A DNA stretch of 64,000 bases, taken from Maniola hyperantus (lineage: Eukaryota; Arthropoda; Insecta; Lepidoptera; Nymphalidae). Each line of letters starts with the position of its first letter. Position 1 is the stretch's first letter. Location of the stretch: positions 17,506,720 to 17,570,719 of the forward strand of contig NC_048537.1 in NCBI RefSeq assembly GCF_902806685.2, read 5' to 3'. Shown piece after piece: positions 54,776-64,000 of this stretch. The notes under the pieces were generated by a model that saw nothing but the letters and a program-made list of their open reading frames with translations, had not been told where the DNA came from and did not search any database. A program made the position numbers and the translations under genes.

Positions 54776-54986
54776 TATGGATTGATGTACGTCTATCTTA
54801 ATTTTATATTGATACGCATATACCACGTGCACAATAATTTATTTATTTTCATTATTTATTTTACTTTAGATAGCGAAACAAGCCCGTGGTGGCGAAACAA
54901 ATGTTTACTTTACCCACTTACATACTCTCTTAACATTTAATACGCGTGTTCTTTTAATGGCTGTTTCGGTAACCAATATTGCTATT

Positions 54987-55362
54987 TCTAAATATATAAA
55001 AGAAAAAGGTGACTGACTGACTGACCGATCTATCAGATCAACGCAGCTCAAACTACTGGACGGATCGAGATGAAATTTGGCATGCAAAATGCAGACAGCT
55101 ATTATGACGTAGGCATCCGCTAAGAAAGGATTTTTGAAATACCAACCTCTAAGGTGGTAAAATAGGGCTGCAGTCCACGCGGACGAAATCGTGAGCGTTC
55201 CCCTAAAGCCAGCTATAAGACCTACCTACCTGCCAAATTTCATGATTCTAGGTCAATGGGAAGTACCCTGTAGGTTTCTTGACAGACCAACAGACAGATA
55301 GACAACAAAGTGTTCCAATAAGGGTTCCGTTTTTCCTTTTGAGGTACGGAACCCTAAAAAAC
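54987..55362 (+). mobile_element. Helitron-like family 2, then the 3' half of repeat C
   Basis: TCTAAATATATAAAAGAAAA start (about 54987). At 55199 it passes into the repeat C 3' half (CCCCTAAAGCCAGCTATAAG ... GGAACCCTAAAA). Confidence 0.6.
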
Positions 55363-55464
55363 CTTAAAAAATTCTTAACTAAGTTCAATATAAACATAAT
55401 TATTACACTCGTACTTAAGTAGGTACTACTTTCTATGGAACTCAAGAAATAAGTATGTGTTTAA

Positions 55465-55835
55465 ACACACTATACCGAAAATACGCGAACGACGTTTGGC
55501 GTGACTACGCCTGCAATGTTTTTTATTAGGTACTGATGACTAGTGATGACACACCAAACCGAAATTACGTCGCGTTATAGCGTACAGCCGAACTTCGGCC
55601 GGGCATAAGTTCGGCAGCGATTCGGCGGCAATGTTTTGTATAGCAACACATTATACGCGACCGAAGAAGCTACGACGCACGCCACGACAACGCTCGAGAC
55701 ACTGAATACCCCACAATGTTACGCAACTGAATTTCTGCCGCGTAATTTCGGCTCTTCGTGCGCCATATCAGCCGAATGCGTCGGAACGTAAAATCAGCCA
55801 CGGAACTTCAGTCGCGTATTTTCGGTATAGTGTGT
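55465..55835. mobile_element. 371-bp piggyBac-like MITE in a TTAA site
   Basis: ACACACTATACCGAAAATAC and GTATTTTCGGTATAGTGTGT are perfect inverted ends, each directly bordered by TTAA (55461-55464 and 55836-55839). Exact TTAA target duplication is the piggyBac signature. The inside is rich in short CGGC/GCCG and TTCGG/CCGAA words. No transposase frame. Confidence 0.85.
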
Positions 55836-56278
55836 TTAAACACTTATTATTTCGTTCTTGTTAGTCTTTTTGAATAAATTAAAAGCCCCGCTGCCCTTAA
55901 AACACAATCTGAGCAAATTTCATTCGCCAAATATTAGCTTACACGCAGGCCTACATTTAAATGGTGCTAAATCCATTTGTTTGTTCGACCCAGTTTTAAA
56001 TTGAATTCTTGAAAATACGAGAAGTTTATAGTCGCTACGTCGATCGATGTTGCTACGAGTAGGAGAGTATTTTTCAACTGTGAAGTTTTGCAATCGAGCA
56101 AAAGCAATTCTCCTTATATTATGTTACTATCATTTCAGCAATTTTTCTTTTTTACACGACTGCATAACAAAAGAAGTGTCATGGGGTATTTTACCCTTTC
56201 AATATACATGAAAATATTACAATAAGTAAAACTTTAAGCTAACCTTATCTAATTACTATACAAATAGCTTTAGGTCTT

Positions 56279-56515
56279 GACGGCCTCCGTGGCGCAGTGG
56301 TGAGCGTTGTGGTCTTATTAGTGGAAGGTTCGATTCCCGGCAGGGGTTTGAAATTTTTTAATTTCTAAATTTCTAGTCTTGGGTGGGAGACTTCGGCCGT
56401 ACCTAGTTACCACCCTACCGGCAAGCCAAGCCAAGCGATTTAGCTTTCTGGTATGATGCCGTGTAGAAACCAAAGGGAGATTGCAGTCAGGGGCTAACTT
56501 GTACCTGAATATAAA
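56279..56515 (+). mobile_element. SINE family B
   Basis: GGCCTCCGTGGCGCAGTGGT head, GGTTCGATTCCCGGCAGGGG, and GGGCTAACTTGTACCTGAAT tail; internally deleted. Confidence 0.75.
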
Positions 56516-57340
56516 AAAAGTTAGGTTAGGAGGAGTTTATTCGTAGTGACCGCCAAACAAACGTAGTTCGGCTCTCATTTGAACCTAGAATAATAAATAC
56601 TATAGAACGCTGATGAAGTTACTTTTGTATGAAAACCGCGCGAGCCACCTCGCACACTATCTTAAAGAATAGCGTATTCAGCAACACAGCCATCGCGACT
56701 CTACTATTGGTCAAAAAATTACAAGCAAAAATCGTCTGTATCTTCTTAACGGTAGGGTTGATTTTGAAGTACCATTCAAGTATTGTATTGCCAGCTATGA
56801 TAAAAATTTGCACAATAAATATTTTCAGTTCTTAATATCATGTTCCAAGCGTTGATAATTATTGTGCTTATTGTGCAAACATCTGAAAAACATGTTTCAC
56901 TATATAAAGTACATGTCGCTCGAAGTAATCACTTTAAAAATAATTAATTAAATTATTGTGAAAATTTTTGTACGTCACTGGCAATACACAAGCCACTGAC
57001 AAATAGTGATGTGTAACAATTGGAAGTCGATATCGATAATAATTATCAATACGTCATAATTATTGGCTATCTTAAAAAATTATTTACATACATGACGATT
57101 TCTAACAGACTTTCGAAAAAAAGGTTCTCAACTCGACTTATATGTATGTTAAATATCAGTATGTACCTACCTAAGTTACCAATCTTCTCACTTCAGCCGA
57201 GATCCTGTTCTTACGATTTCAAAATCAATAATGGTACCGGAAATGTCTATAATTCAGTCATTCTGTAGAATACCTAGTCAATCCATGATATACCTGTCTT
57301 GTTTTGGCAAAGTATAAAATATGCAATCTATTGTTGTCCA
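56516..57340. other. Unassigned AT-rich stretch
   Basis: Short frames occur on both strands at the same place (56619-56835), but without codon bias or splice sites; nothing recognised. Confidence 0.4.
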
Positions 57341-57343
57341 TCA

Positions 57344-57450
57344 TCATCATGATCAATCCATCGCCGGCTCACTGCAGAGCACGGGTCTCTTCTCAGAGTG
57401 AGAAGGGTTTGGTCGTAGTCTACCACGCTGGCCATGTGCGGATTGATAGA
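57344..57450 (-). mobile_element. SINE family A fragment
   Basis: CATCATGATCAATCCATCGC ... GGCCATGTGCGGATTGATAG. Confidence 0.7.
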
Positions 57451-57552
57451 ATTTATATAAGTATATTGATAGACTAGATAGTAAATAGATCAGTCTGTCA
57501 GTCAGGCCGGAGGAAGTCTTATTATATAAATAGATCTACTATTGTTGTATTA

Positions 57553-58130
57553 CTACCTACTATAAATTATGCTATAGTACTTAAAAATTTTTATAACAAT
57601 AGGTACCACAAGATGTTTAGCCTTTATTAACAAAAATACACTATCGATAAAATTATCGACACACGCAAGCCCAAAATTAAGAGCGTTGACGCGTGGGACC
57701 ACTTCGCAAGTTCTTTGTTTGTTTGAAAATGAAGGAAATTTTTGTATGAATTTGTTTTGTTTGCTGGCCATCTGTTTTCCCCGACCGCAGCGATAATCCT
57801 TGAAGATACTTAGTGTATATCCCCTTATAGCAATAGCTTCTAATCTGCCTACAAGAGTAGGAACAGAGACGGTATTAAAAGCCTTGGTGAGATCAATAAT
57901 CACGCCTACTACTTTGTTCTTAGCTTCTATACGATTAACAATTTGATCAGTCAGAAGGTTGATGGCATCTTCTGTAGACTTTCCCTTCCGGAAACCAAAC
58001 TGATTCTCAGATAATAATATATTATGTCTATTCAAGAAGCTGGCTGGCTGGTTGTTCAGAATTTTCTAGATGACATTTGAAAGCATTGTTAGCACTGAGA
58101 TAGGTCTATAATTTGTAATTAAGGTACTCC
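57553..58130 (-). mobile_element. LINE reverse-transcriptase remnant (CR1/Jockey-like)
   Basis: On the minus strand: RPISVLTMLSNVI, an in-frame TAG, KILNNQPASFLNRHNILLSE, then NQFGFRKGKSTEDAINLL and VIIDLTKAFNTV. These match the RPIS, NQFGFR.GKST.DA and D.(T/S)KAFDTV blocks of non-LTR reverse transcriptases. Downstream of GRGKQM the frame decays; no FADD/YADD box was found. Confidence 0.8.
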
Positions 58131-59980
58131 AATAAATTTTGTACAATTGTGACTTTAAGGATTTTTTTTCTGAAAGAAAACCTTCAAGCTCTGTGCACAT
58201 GCCAAGTGTCAAAAAAGAGTTCCATACAAAAATGTTCTAGGGAGCCTTATGAAAATTAAAAATAAATTTTGTATGGATGTGAAGTTTTGTTTCACTGGTT
58301 CACAAATCACCAGTGACCCAAGTTTTCGAACATTTTTTGTTTCGTAACCGTCTGTCTGATAGTTCTCAAGAGCCTTAAGGGTATCCTAGTCAGTTTTTCA
58401 CGTCTGGCTATCTTTATAATCTTGTTGCCCTAGAGTTTTCACTTTTACGCACACGGAAAGTTTGCTCTGCTTGACCACGATACGTGATCATCATTAGCTA
58501 TGATTGGAAGACTTGAAATTGGCACAATACAATTTCGTAGCTGGGCTAATTTCAAAAGTAGCCTGTGATTTAGTAGGATTTACTAAAAGACCATGCATAA
58601 CAGTTATTTTTTGTTTTGATATTTCTAGGTCATCTGTAATCAGTCATTGGTATTTTTATGAGTGTGTCAAGAGTTGGGAAAAGGTCATTCCATCGAAAAA
58701 CTCTTCTCATAAGGCTTTCGGTGGCTTTAGTGCCCACAAGACAGTTCTTATATTCTTCTAAGTGACACTGTAAGACTATTCGTATGGACGTATTCGTATG
58801 GATAGTTTGGCCTTATGTTTCTTAGCATTGCTATGTCTATCTTCTCTTATTGTAGGCATTACGAGATACTCGTGTGTTTCCGATGTTTTAGTAAACCACT
58901 AAAACAAATGGGGCTTTGAGTATTTACCGTGTGAAAGACTGAGTTTTGATATCACTGTAGTTTTTGTATGTTAGAAATAAATGTCTTTGTTAGAAATAAC
59001 CAGTGAATGTGTTTATTATATGTGTTTTTCGTGGTTATATGTTAACTAAAGACGCACTCAAAATCGTATAATTTAGTAAACGTCTTCCGCAAGAATAAGG
59101 ATTTGATAGGATTATTATTTTTCAATAAAATTAATAATTCATTAGCAATAGATCTTTAAAAAAGGCTTGTTCTTAAATATTTCAACCTTTTTATTCGTTA
59201 TTACTCCTAATATCTGTAGCACTTCGCACATGAATAATTCCTAAAAAATCGGTAATTGTGTTGAACGCTCTTAACATTGTCAACCGATATAATTTTTCGA
59301 GATTATGCCTCGATCTACAAATATTTTAGTAGATTTTTATCTTATGGACGAAAGAAATTCCTTTATTTACCCGGACTCACATTTTTATTTCGCATACGAC
59401 TTATAATTACAGTAAAACTCGGCATCTTTTCGAGTTTTGTACGGCAGCTCTAATCACGGTGACAATTGGGCAAAAATGGCCCATAGTAATGTGCTCAAAA
59501 GACTTTGATATGAGCGTTTGCTCATATCCGCGGCTCGCCTGCCCCGCCCACATGCTTCATCAAGTAGAGGGGGATTCCAACATCAATGCATTTGAATACT
59601 TACCAATCAAACACTATGACATTTTTGTAGATACGTTCCAGCCTTCCAGGATACCTACTATATTTATGTCTGTAATTTTCCAAATTTCCGTTTCAAAATA
59701 TATAACTAGGGTAGGTACTTATTCAGTTTCAAAGTTGTCAAGAATTTTCATACAAATCTTTAAACCCATGTACCGGTAATATAATTTTCTATTTCCTAAG
59801 TCCTACCTAGTGTTTAGCTTGCACGGTAATTGTTAGACGCTAACCCTGCATTCTAGGTCTCGTGCAAACTATGAGATGACGTCATACATATTTAATACAC
59901 TATGGAATACTGCAATATTATAACTTAACTGCATTAGAGGCTATTTTTCGTACTTAATTGAAAAGGATGAGAAACTTTAT
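58131..59980. other. Unassigned intergenic stretch
   Basis: AT-rich, with short frames that show no conserved motifs. No repeat termini were recognised by eye. Confidence 0.4.
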
Positions 59981-59983
59981 AAA

Positions 59984-60212
59984 TATCATCATCATCATCA
60001 TGACTAGCCCATCTTAACCCATCGATTTTATTATTATCACCGGCCCACTACTGCTGTGAGCATGGATTTCTCAGATTGAGAAGGGGAAGCTCACAGTCTG
60101 CCACGCTGGCTGAGCGCATTGGCAGACTTACCTTTGAGAACGTTATGGAGAACTCTCAAGCATGTACTGACGATCTCCTGGTGCAGTGGTGAGTGCTGTG
60201 TCTTATTAGTGG
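59984..60212. mobile_element. SINE A (-) with a SINE B head (+)
   Basis: SINE A body 59984-60168 on the minus strand. Then GACGATCTCCTGGTGCAGTGGT (60171 on), a SINE B head that stops after TTAGTGGGAGG. Confidence 0.6.
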
Positions 60213-60273
60213 GAGGTTGATAAAGGGGCGTTAAAAATTCTAGGTATGTGGCGACCTGAACAAGTGAAAAATC

Positions 60274-60600
60274 GTGCGGCTAAATAGGTACGACATGGAG
60301 TTAAATGAAACGCGAAGGCGATTGGAAGACCTAGACAATAAGCTGCAGAAGGTCCGAGTGCAAGGTTCTGCAGCTGCACCTGCTGGAGTCCCTGAGCTGA
60401 AGGTTCCAAATTTCGACGGATCTACTTCATGGTCAGCTTCCAAACTTCAGTTCGAGATGGTTTCGATGGGATGGGAAGACACTCGCATCATGCGGGAATG
60501 CACAACTAATCCTGAAGAACCTCCTCCATTATACACTTGCTTCCTTCACCGAAGCAAGTCTATGACTCCTAAAAGTTACAGCTGCGTAGATACCTACCCG
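60274..60600 (+). pseudogene. Retroelement Gag-like fragment
   Basis: Frame with a heptad-like helix MELNETRRRLEDLDNKLQKV, then PELKVPNFDGSTSWSASKLQ FEMVSMGW. The '(K)hP.(F/Y)DG..SW..(Y/F)..QFE' pattern resembles Gag N-termini of Ty3/Gypsy-type elements. No protease, RT or LTR seen nearby, and a hAT MITE interrupts the DNA downstream. Presumed dead. Confidence 0.4.
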
Positions 60601-60605
60601 GGACC

Positions 60606-60748
60606 CAGTGGCGTGCAAAGGAGTTCAAGCCAGGGTATGCATTTAGGTATGAACTTATTTTACGGCAGGTTATAATGAAAAATAAGCATTGATTTATTAC
60701 AATGAGGGTAAGCAGTGCGTTTATGCCTCTATGAGCTGCACGCCACTG
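60606..60748. mobile_element. 143-bp hAT-type MITE
   Basis: CAGTGGCGTGCA / TGCACGCCACTG ends, flanked by CCGGGACC at 60598-60605 and 60749-60756. Almost identical to the copy at 63276-63418. Confidence 0.92.
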
Positions 60749-60965
60749 CCGGGACCGAGCTCTGACCTTCCGACCTCTACCACTAGGCCGTCACCACTCT
60801 TGTCTATAAAGTACCTACTAAGGCAGTTTTATGGATTCAAAAAAGGCGACAAAAGTTAATGTGAAGGGCCATCGTCTTACGAGATTCCTTTGAGATTAAA
60901 CACTTGTGAAAGATCTTGCTCATTAGCGCTTTTTGATAATGCTTTAATCAGTACCCTTATTATAA

Positions 60966-61770
60966 AACTAGCTTCTGCTCGCGGCTTCGCCCGCGTGGCC
61001 TACAGGAAACAAATGCCTTTTTTTTCTCAGAAACAAACATTATTACATCAGGACGCGCACCCTGAACAGCACCGAATAACACATATAACCTTCCAACCCC
61101 CATTTCAACCCTTTAAAGGGGGATTTTCTCATAGTCGTTTCTTAGCTAACACCTAACCTCAAGTAAAAACCTACTTTCCAAATTTTAAGTTAATATGTAA
61201 TATCAATAATTAAAACTCTCCCATACAAACATTCACCCCCTATTTTACAACCCTTATGCGCAAATTTTCCAAATATCCTGAAACACGTATATTTTCTTCA
61301 TTTGTGACCGAGAACCCAAATACCAATTTACATGCAAATAACTTGAAAAATGATGGACTTTCATATAAACTTCCATCCCCCATTTAACCCACTTAGGGGT
61401 GGAATTTCGAAAAATAGTTTCTTAGTGGATACCTACGCTTTACAAAGAATAGAACCTCCAAATTCCATGTCTCTAGGGTCAGCGGTTTAGGCTGTGCGTT
61501 GATATATATGTCAGTCAGTCAGTCAGTCAGGACTTTGAATTTTATATATATAGATATTATACGAAAGTGTATTTTGTTTGTTTGTCTGTTGGTTTGTCCT
61601 ACAATCACGTCGCAACGGTGCAACGGAATGACGTGATTTTTTGCATGGGTATAGATAAAGGACCTGGAGAGTGACATAGGCTACTTTTTATCCCTGAAAA
61701 TCAAAGAGTTCTCACGGGATTTGTAAAAAACCTAATTCCACGCGGACGAAGTCGCGGGCAACAGCTAGTC
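60966..61770. mobile_element. Helitron-like family 2 long variant (-), then family 1 (+)
   Basis: 60966-61556 starts A|CTAGCTTCTGCTCGCGGCT and parallels 36907-37435. It is followed by a plus-strand family 1 copy ending CGCGGGCAACAGCTAG|T near 61768. Confidence 0.65.
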
Positions 61771-62111
61771 TTTAATAGGCTGATTATGATGATGCTACTC
61801 TTGCCTTGAAGAAGCCAAATGCCTATTCTCTTTGCCTTGCAGTTTGTATAGTTTGCTCAAGTTATACGTGGAAGGAAACAAGATACTACATCGACGTTGT
61901 ATGGAATCTGAAACATAATACAATTACCCCGCTACATTCCCCACCGTCCTTAATTACCCCGCGATAATGGGGATTACCTCTGACATTTGCGCACGCCACA
62001 TATAACATATAGCACCAACTACTACATGCAGCCTTATAATACTAGCTATACTATACTCTCAATTAACACTTTGTATACGTGTAAGTTGGTATACTTAACA
62101 GATTAGTTATA

Positions 62112-62716
62112 AAAAACCGGCCAAGTGCGAGTCAGGCTCGCGCAATGAGGGTTCCATACTACAGTCGTATTTTTTCGATATTTTGCACGATAATTCAAAA
62201 ACTATGATGCATAAAAATAAATAAAAATCTGTTTTAGAATGTACAGGTGAAGACCTTTCATATGATACCCCATTTGATATTATAGTCACTCACTTCGAAA
62301 GTTGAAAATACTAATTATTAGTTCATGACCACAATTTAATTTTTTTTGTGTGATCTACCCCTAAATTCACGGTTTTCAGATTTTCCCCCATTTTTTTTAG
62401 CTATAAGATCTACCTACCTGCCAAATTTCATGATTCTAGGTCAACGGGAAGTACCCTGTAGGTTTCTTGACAGACAGACAGACAGACAACAAAGTGATCC
62501 TGTAAGGGTTCCGTTTTTCCTTTTGAGGTACGGAACCCTAAAAAGCGGCGATAGGCTATAGTAGCTACGCCATGATTCTGGGTAACGGGAAGTACAGATA
62601 CAGGACGGACAGACGGACAGATGGACAGACGAACAGACAGACAGACAGACAAACAGACAACAAAGTGATCCTATAAAGGTTCCTTTTTCCTTTTAAGATA
62701 CGGAACCCTAAAAACT
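62112..62716 (+). mobile_element. Repeat C, full copy plus a second 3' end
   Basis: Full copy 62112-62545 ending GGAACCCTAAAA. A second 3' portion follows (62570-62716) with an expanded (CAGA)n run. Confidence 0.75.
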
Positions 62717-62741
62717 TCAAATATATATTATACATAACTAG

Positions 62742-62860
62742 ATGATGTGTGCGACTTCGCCCGCGTGGATTTAAGTTTCTGTACCTTTCATCAAAATCGG
62801 TTTGACTGTTGGCCCGTGAAAAGCTAGACAGATAGATAGACAGACACACTCCCATAGTCG
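62742..62860 (-). mobile_element. Helitron-like family 1, partial
   Basis: ACTAGATGATGTGTGCGACT ... AGACAGATAGATAGACAGAC. Confidence 0.55.
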
Positions 62861-63009
62861 GCTAAATCAGGGGGCACGGTAGTGCCCCCGCCAAGACGTA
62901 ACCAATCTAAAGGACGGGGCACTACGTACCTTTTCTCGAAGTATTTCGTCGTATTTTCAAGCATACTGAATTACAGCAAGCAATTTACTTTTCAAGTACC
63001 TAGTAGTGA

Positions 63010-63080
63010 CAGTCCTAAAAAAGCATATTATACAGTCGCAGACTATGTAAACGATAAAAAAGCTTGGATTTGACTCGCTC
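63010..63080 (+). mobile_element. LINE ORF2 C-terminal fragment
   Basis: In-frame YYTVADYVNDKKAWI then TGA, the intact version of the end seen decayed at 6440-7072. It joins GC-rich unrelated DNA at about 63090. Confidence 0.65.
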
Positions 63081-63188
63081 CAGCAATGCGCCGTGACGCC
63101 CGCGCCCGCAGCACACCCGCAGCCCGCGGCCGCGTCGCGGATGTAAACATGAGACTAGATAAACTATAACTGCCTAACAAATAAATTG

Positions 63189-63513
63189 AGCCTCAATAGC
63201 TCAACCGGTAAAGGAGTGGACTGAAAACCGAAAGGTCGACGGTTCAAACCTCGCCCGTTGCACTATTGTCGTACCCAGTGGCGTGCACAGGAGTTCAAGC
63301 CAGGGTATGCATTTAGGTATGAACTTATTTTACGGCAGGTTATAATGAAAAATAAGCATTGATTTATTACAATAAGGGTAAGCAGTGCGTTTATGCTTCT
63401 ATGAGCTGCACGCCACTGGTCGTACCTACTCCTAGCACAAGCCTGATGCTTAGTTGGAGAGGAAAGGGGAATATTAGTCATTTAACATGGCTAATATTCT
63501 ATTTTAAAAAAAA
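63189..63513 (+). mobile_element. Phe-tRNA-derived SINE carrying a hAT MITE
   Basis: Head at 63189 and tail to GGCTAATATTCTATTTTAAAAA. Split at GTCGTACC by the MITE 63276-63418; removing the MITE and one octamer restores the SINE. Confidence 0.9.
63276..63418. mobile_element. 143-bp hAT-type MITE inside a SINE
   Basis: CAGTGGCGTGCA / TGCACGCCACTG ends with GTCGTACC duplicated at 63268-63275 and 63419-63426. Near identity with 60606-60748 suggests recent movement. Confidence 0.93.
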
Positions 63514-63654
63514 AACCATGGAATAACGGTGGAATAGTTTGTTTAGTTAAGTTCTTTTTATTTGTCTAGATATTTTGCAAATGCTGTGTACACATTTTAT
63601 AGATACATTTATCAGCCTGTGTTTGTTTATAAGTGTAGTAGTTTGTGTTAAATT

Positions 63655-64000
63655 AATGTATTGTGTGTGTTCCTATAAATAAAAAATAAAATAAATAAAA
63701 AATAGTAAAACTTTATTTTATCTTTCTCTGTCATCAGTAATTTGACATTTGAAGGAAAAGAACAAAACAGAGTATTACTATTCCACCGCTATTCCACGTC
63801 TATTTGTTAGAGGGTAAGAAACTAATGTGTTTGTACACAAGTTTAAAAAATCTATTAAAAGTATGCTCTTATACAGTCGAAGACTATGTAAATGATAAGA
63901 AAGCTTGGATTTGACTCGCTCCAGCAATGCACGGGGCTGCAATTGCTTGTACAGTATGGTATAATAATATTGTAAATTGATCACTTGAAAAGAGCATCCG
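63655..64000 (+). mobile_element. LINE 3'-end copy, runs off the window
   Basis: Nearly the same as 6620-6960 (TTCCTATAAATAAAAAATA ... TCGAAGACTATGTAAATGAT). Contains KFKKSIKSML and, after a frameshift, the YTVEDYVNDKKAW-like end. Confidence 0.7.

Noticed and set aside
58504..58761. 85-codon plus-strand frame near the LINE remnant
   Set aside because: No retrotransposon or host motif, no codon bias, opposite strand to the LINE.

Overview
The window looks like nuclear DNA of a moth or butterfly (Lepidoptera). Genes have GT-AG introns from about 70 bp to possibly over 20 kb. The DNA between exons is packed with short interspersed repeats of types common in lepidopteran genomes: Helitron-like elements ending in the GGCATCAGCTAG|T signature, tRNA-derived SINEs, palindromic MITEs, and decayed LINE fragments of RTE-like and CR1/Jockey-like type. 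There is no operon structure, no ribosome-binding sites and no CRISPR. The species cannot be named from the sequence.

Region 1 (1-4,030, + strand): the last four coding exons of a BRD7/BRD9-type bromodomain protein, a SWI/SNF chromatin-remodelling subunit. The rest of the gene lies upstream of the window. The first exon sits in a 172-bp tandem triplication whose extra copies look like pseudo-exons. The introns hold a TIR MITE, a LINE tail, a SINE nested in a SINE, and a 350-bp foldback element just before the last exon.

Region 2 (4,030-11,500): repeat-dominated intergenic DNA (SINEs, Helitron-like copies, LINE 3' ends, a hAT MITE nested in another MITE).

Region 3 (about 11,540-25,740, + strand): a complete Hey gene, the bHLH-Orange repressor of the Hairy/E(spl)-related YRPW family and a conserved Notch target. 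It has three coding exons, introns of 1.8 and 8.8 kb, a 305-residue protein, and a C-terminal YRPW motif. The upstream DNA has a GC-rich block with CACGTG and CACGCG sites, then an array of AGTGAAAA motifs. The DNA after the stop contains Bearded-box and K-box matches.

Region 4 (about 31,290-53,850, - strand): a probable two-exon gene of unrecognised family. A 16-codon first exon and a 168-codon last exon are separated by a 22-kb repeat-filled intron. The last exon is followed by an out-of-frame duplicate of part of itself, and the 5' leader has five ACGTAAA motifs in 77 bp.

Region 5 (53,900-64,000): repeat-rich intergenic DNA with a piggyBac-like TTAA-flanked MITE, a LINE reverse-transcriptase remnant, a retroelement Gag-like fragment, and hAT MITEs with perfect 8-bp target duplications. 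No host gene was found here.

Coordinates of dispersed repeats were read by eye and may be off by several bases. Element classes rest on termini and target duplications, not on database comparison.
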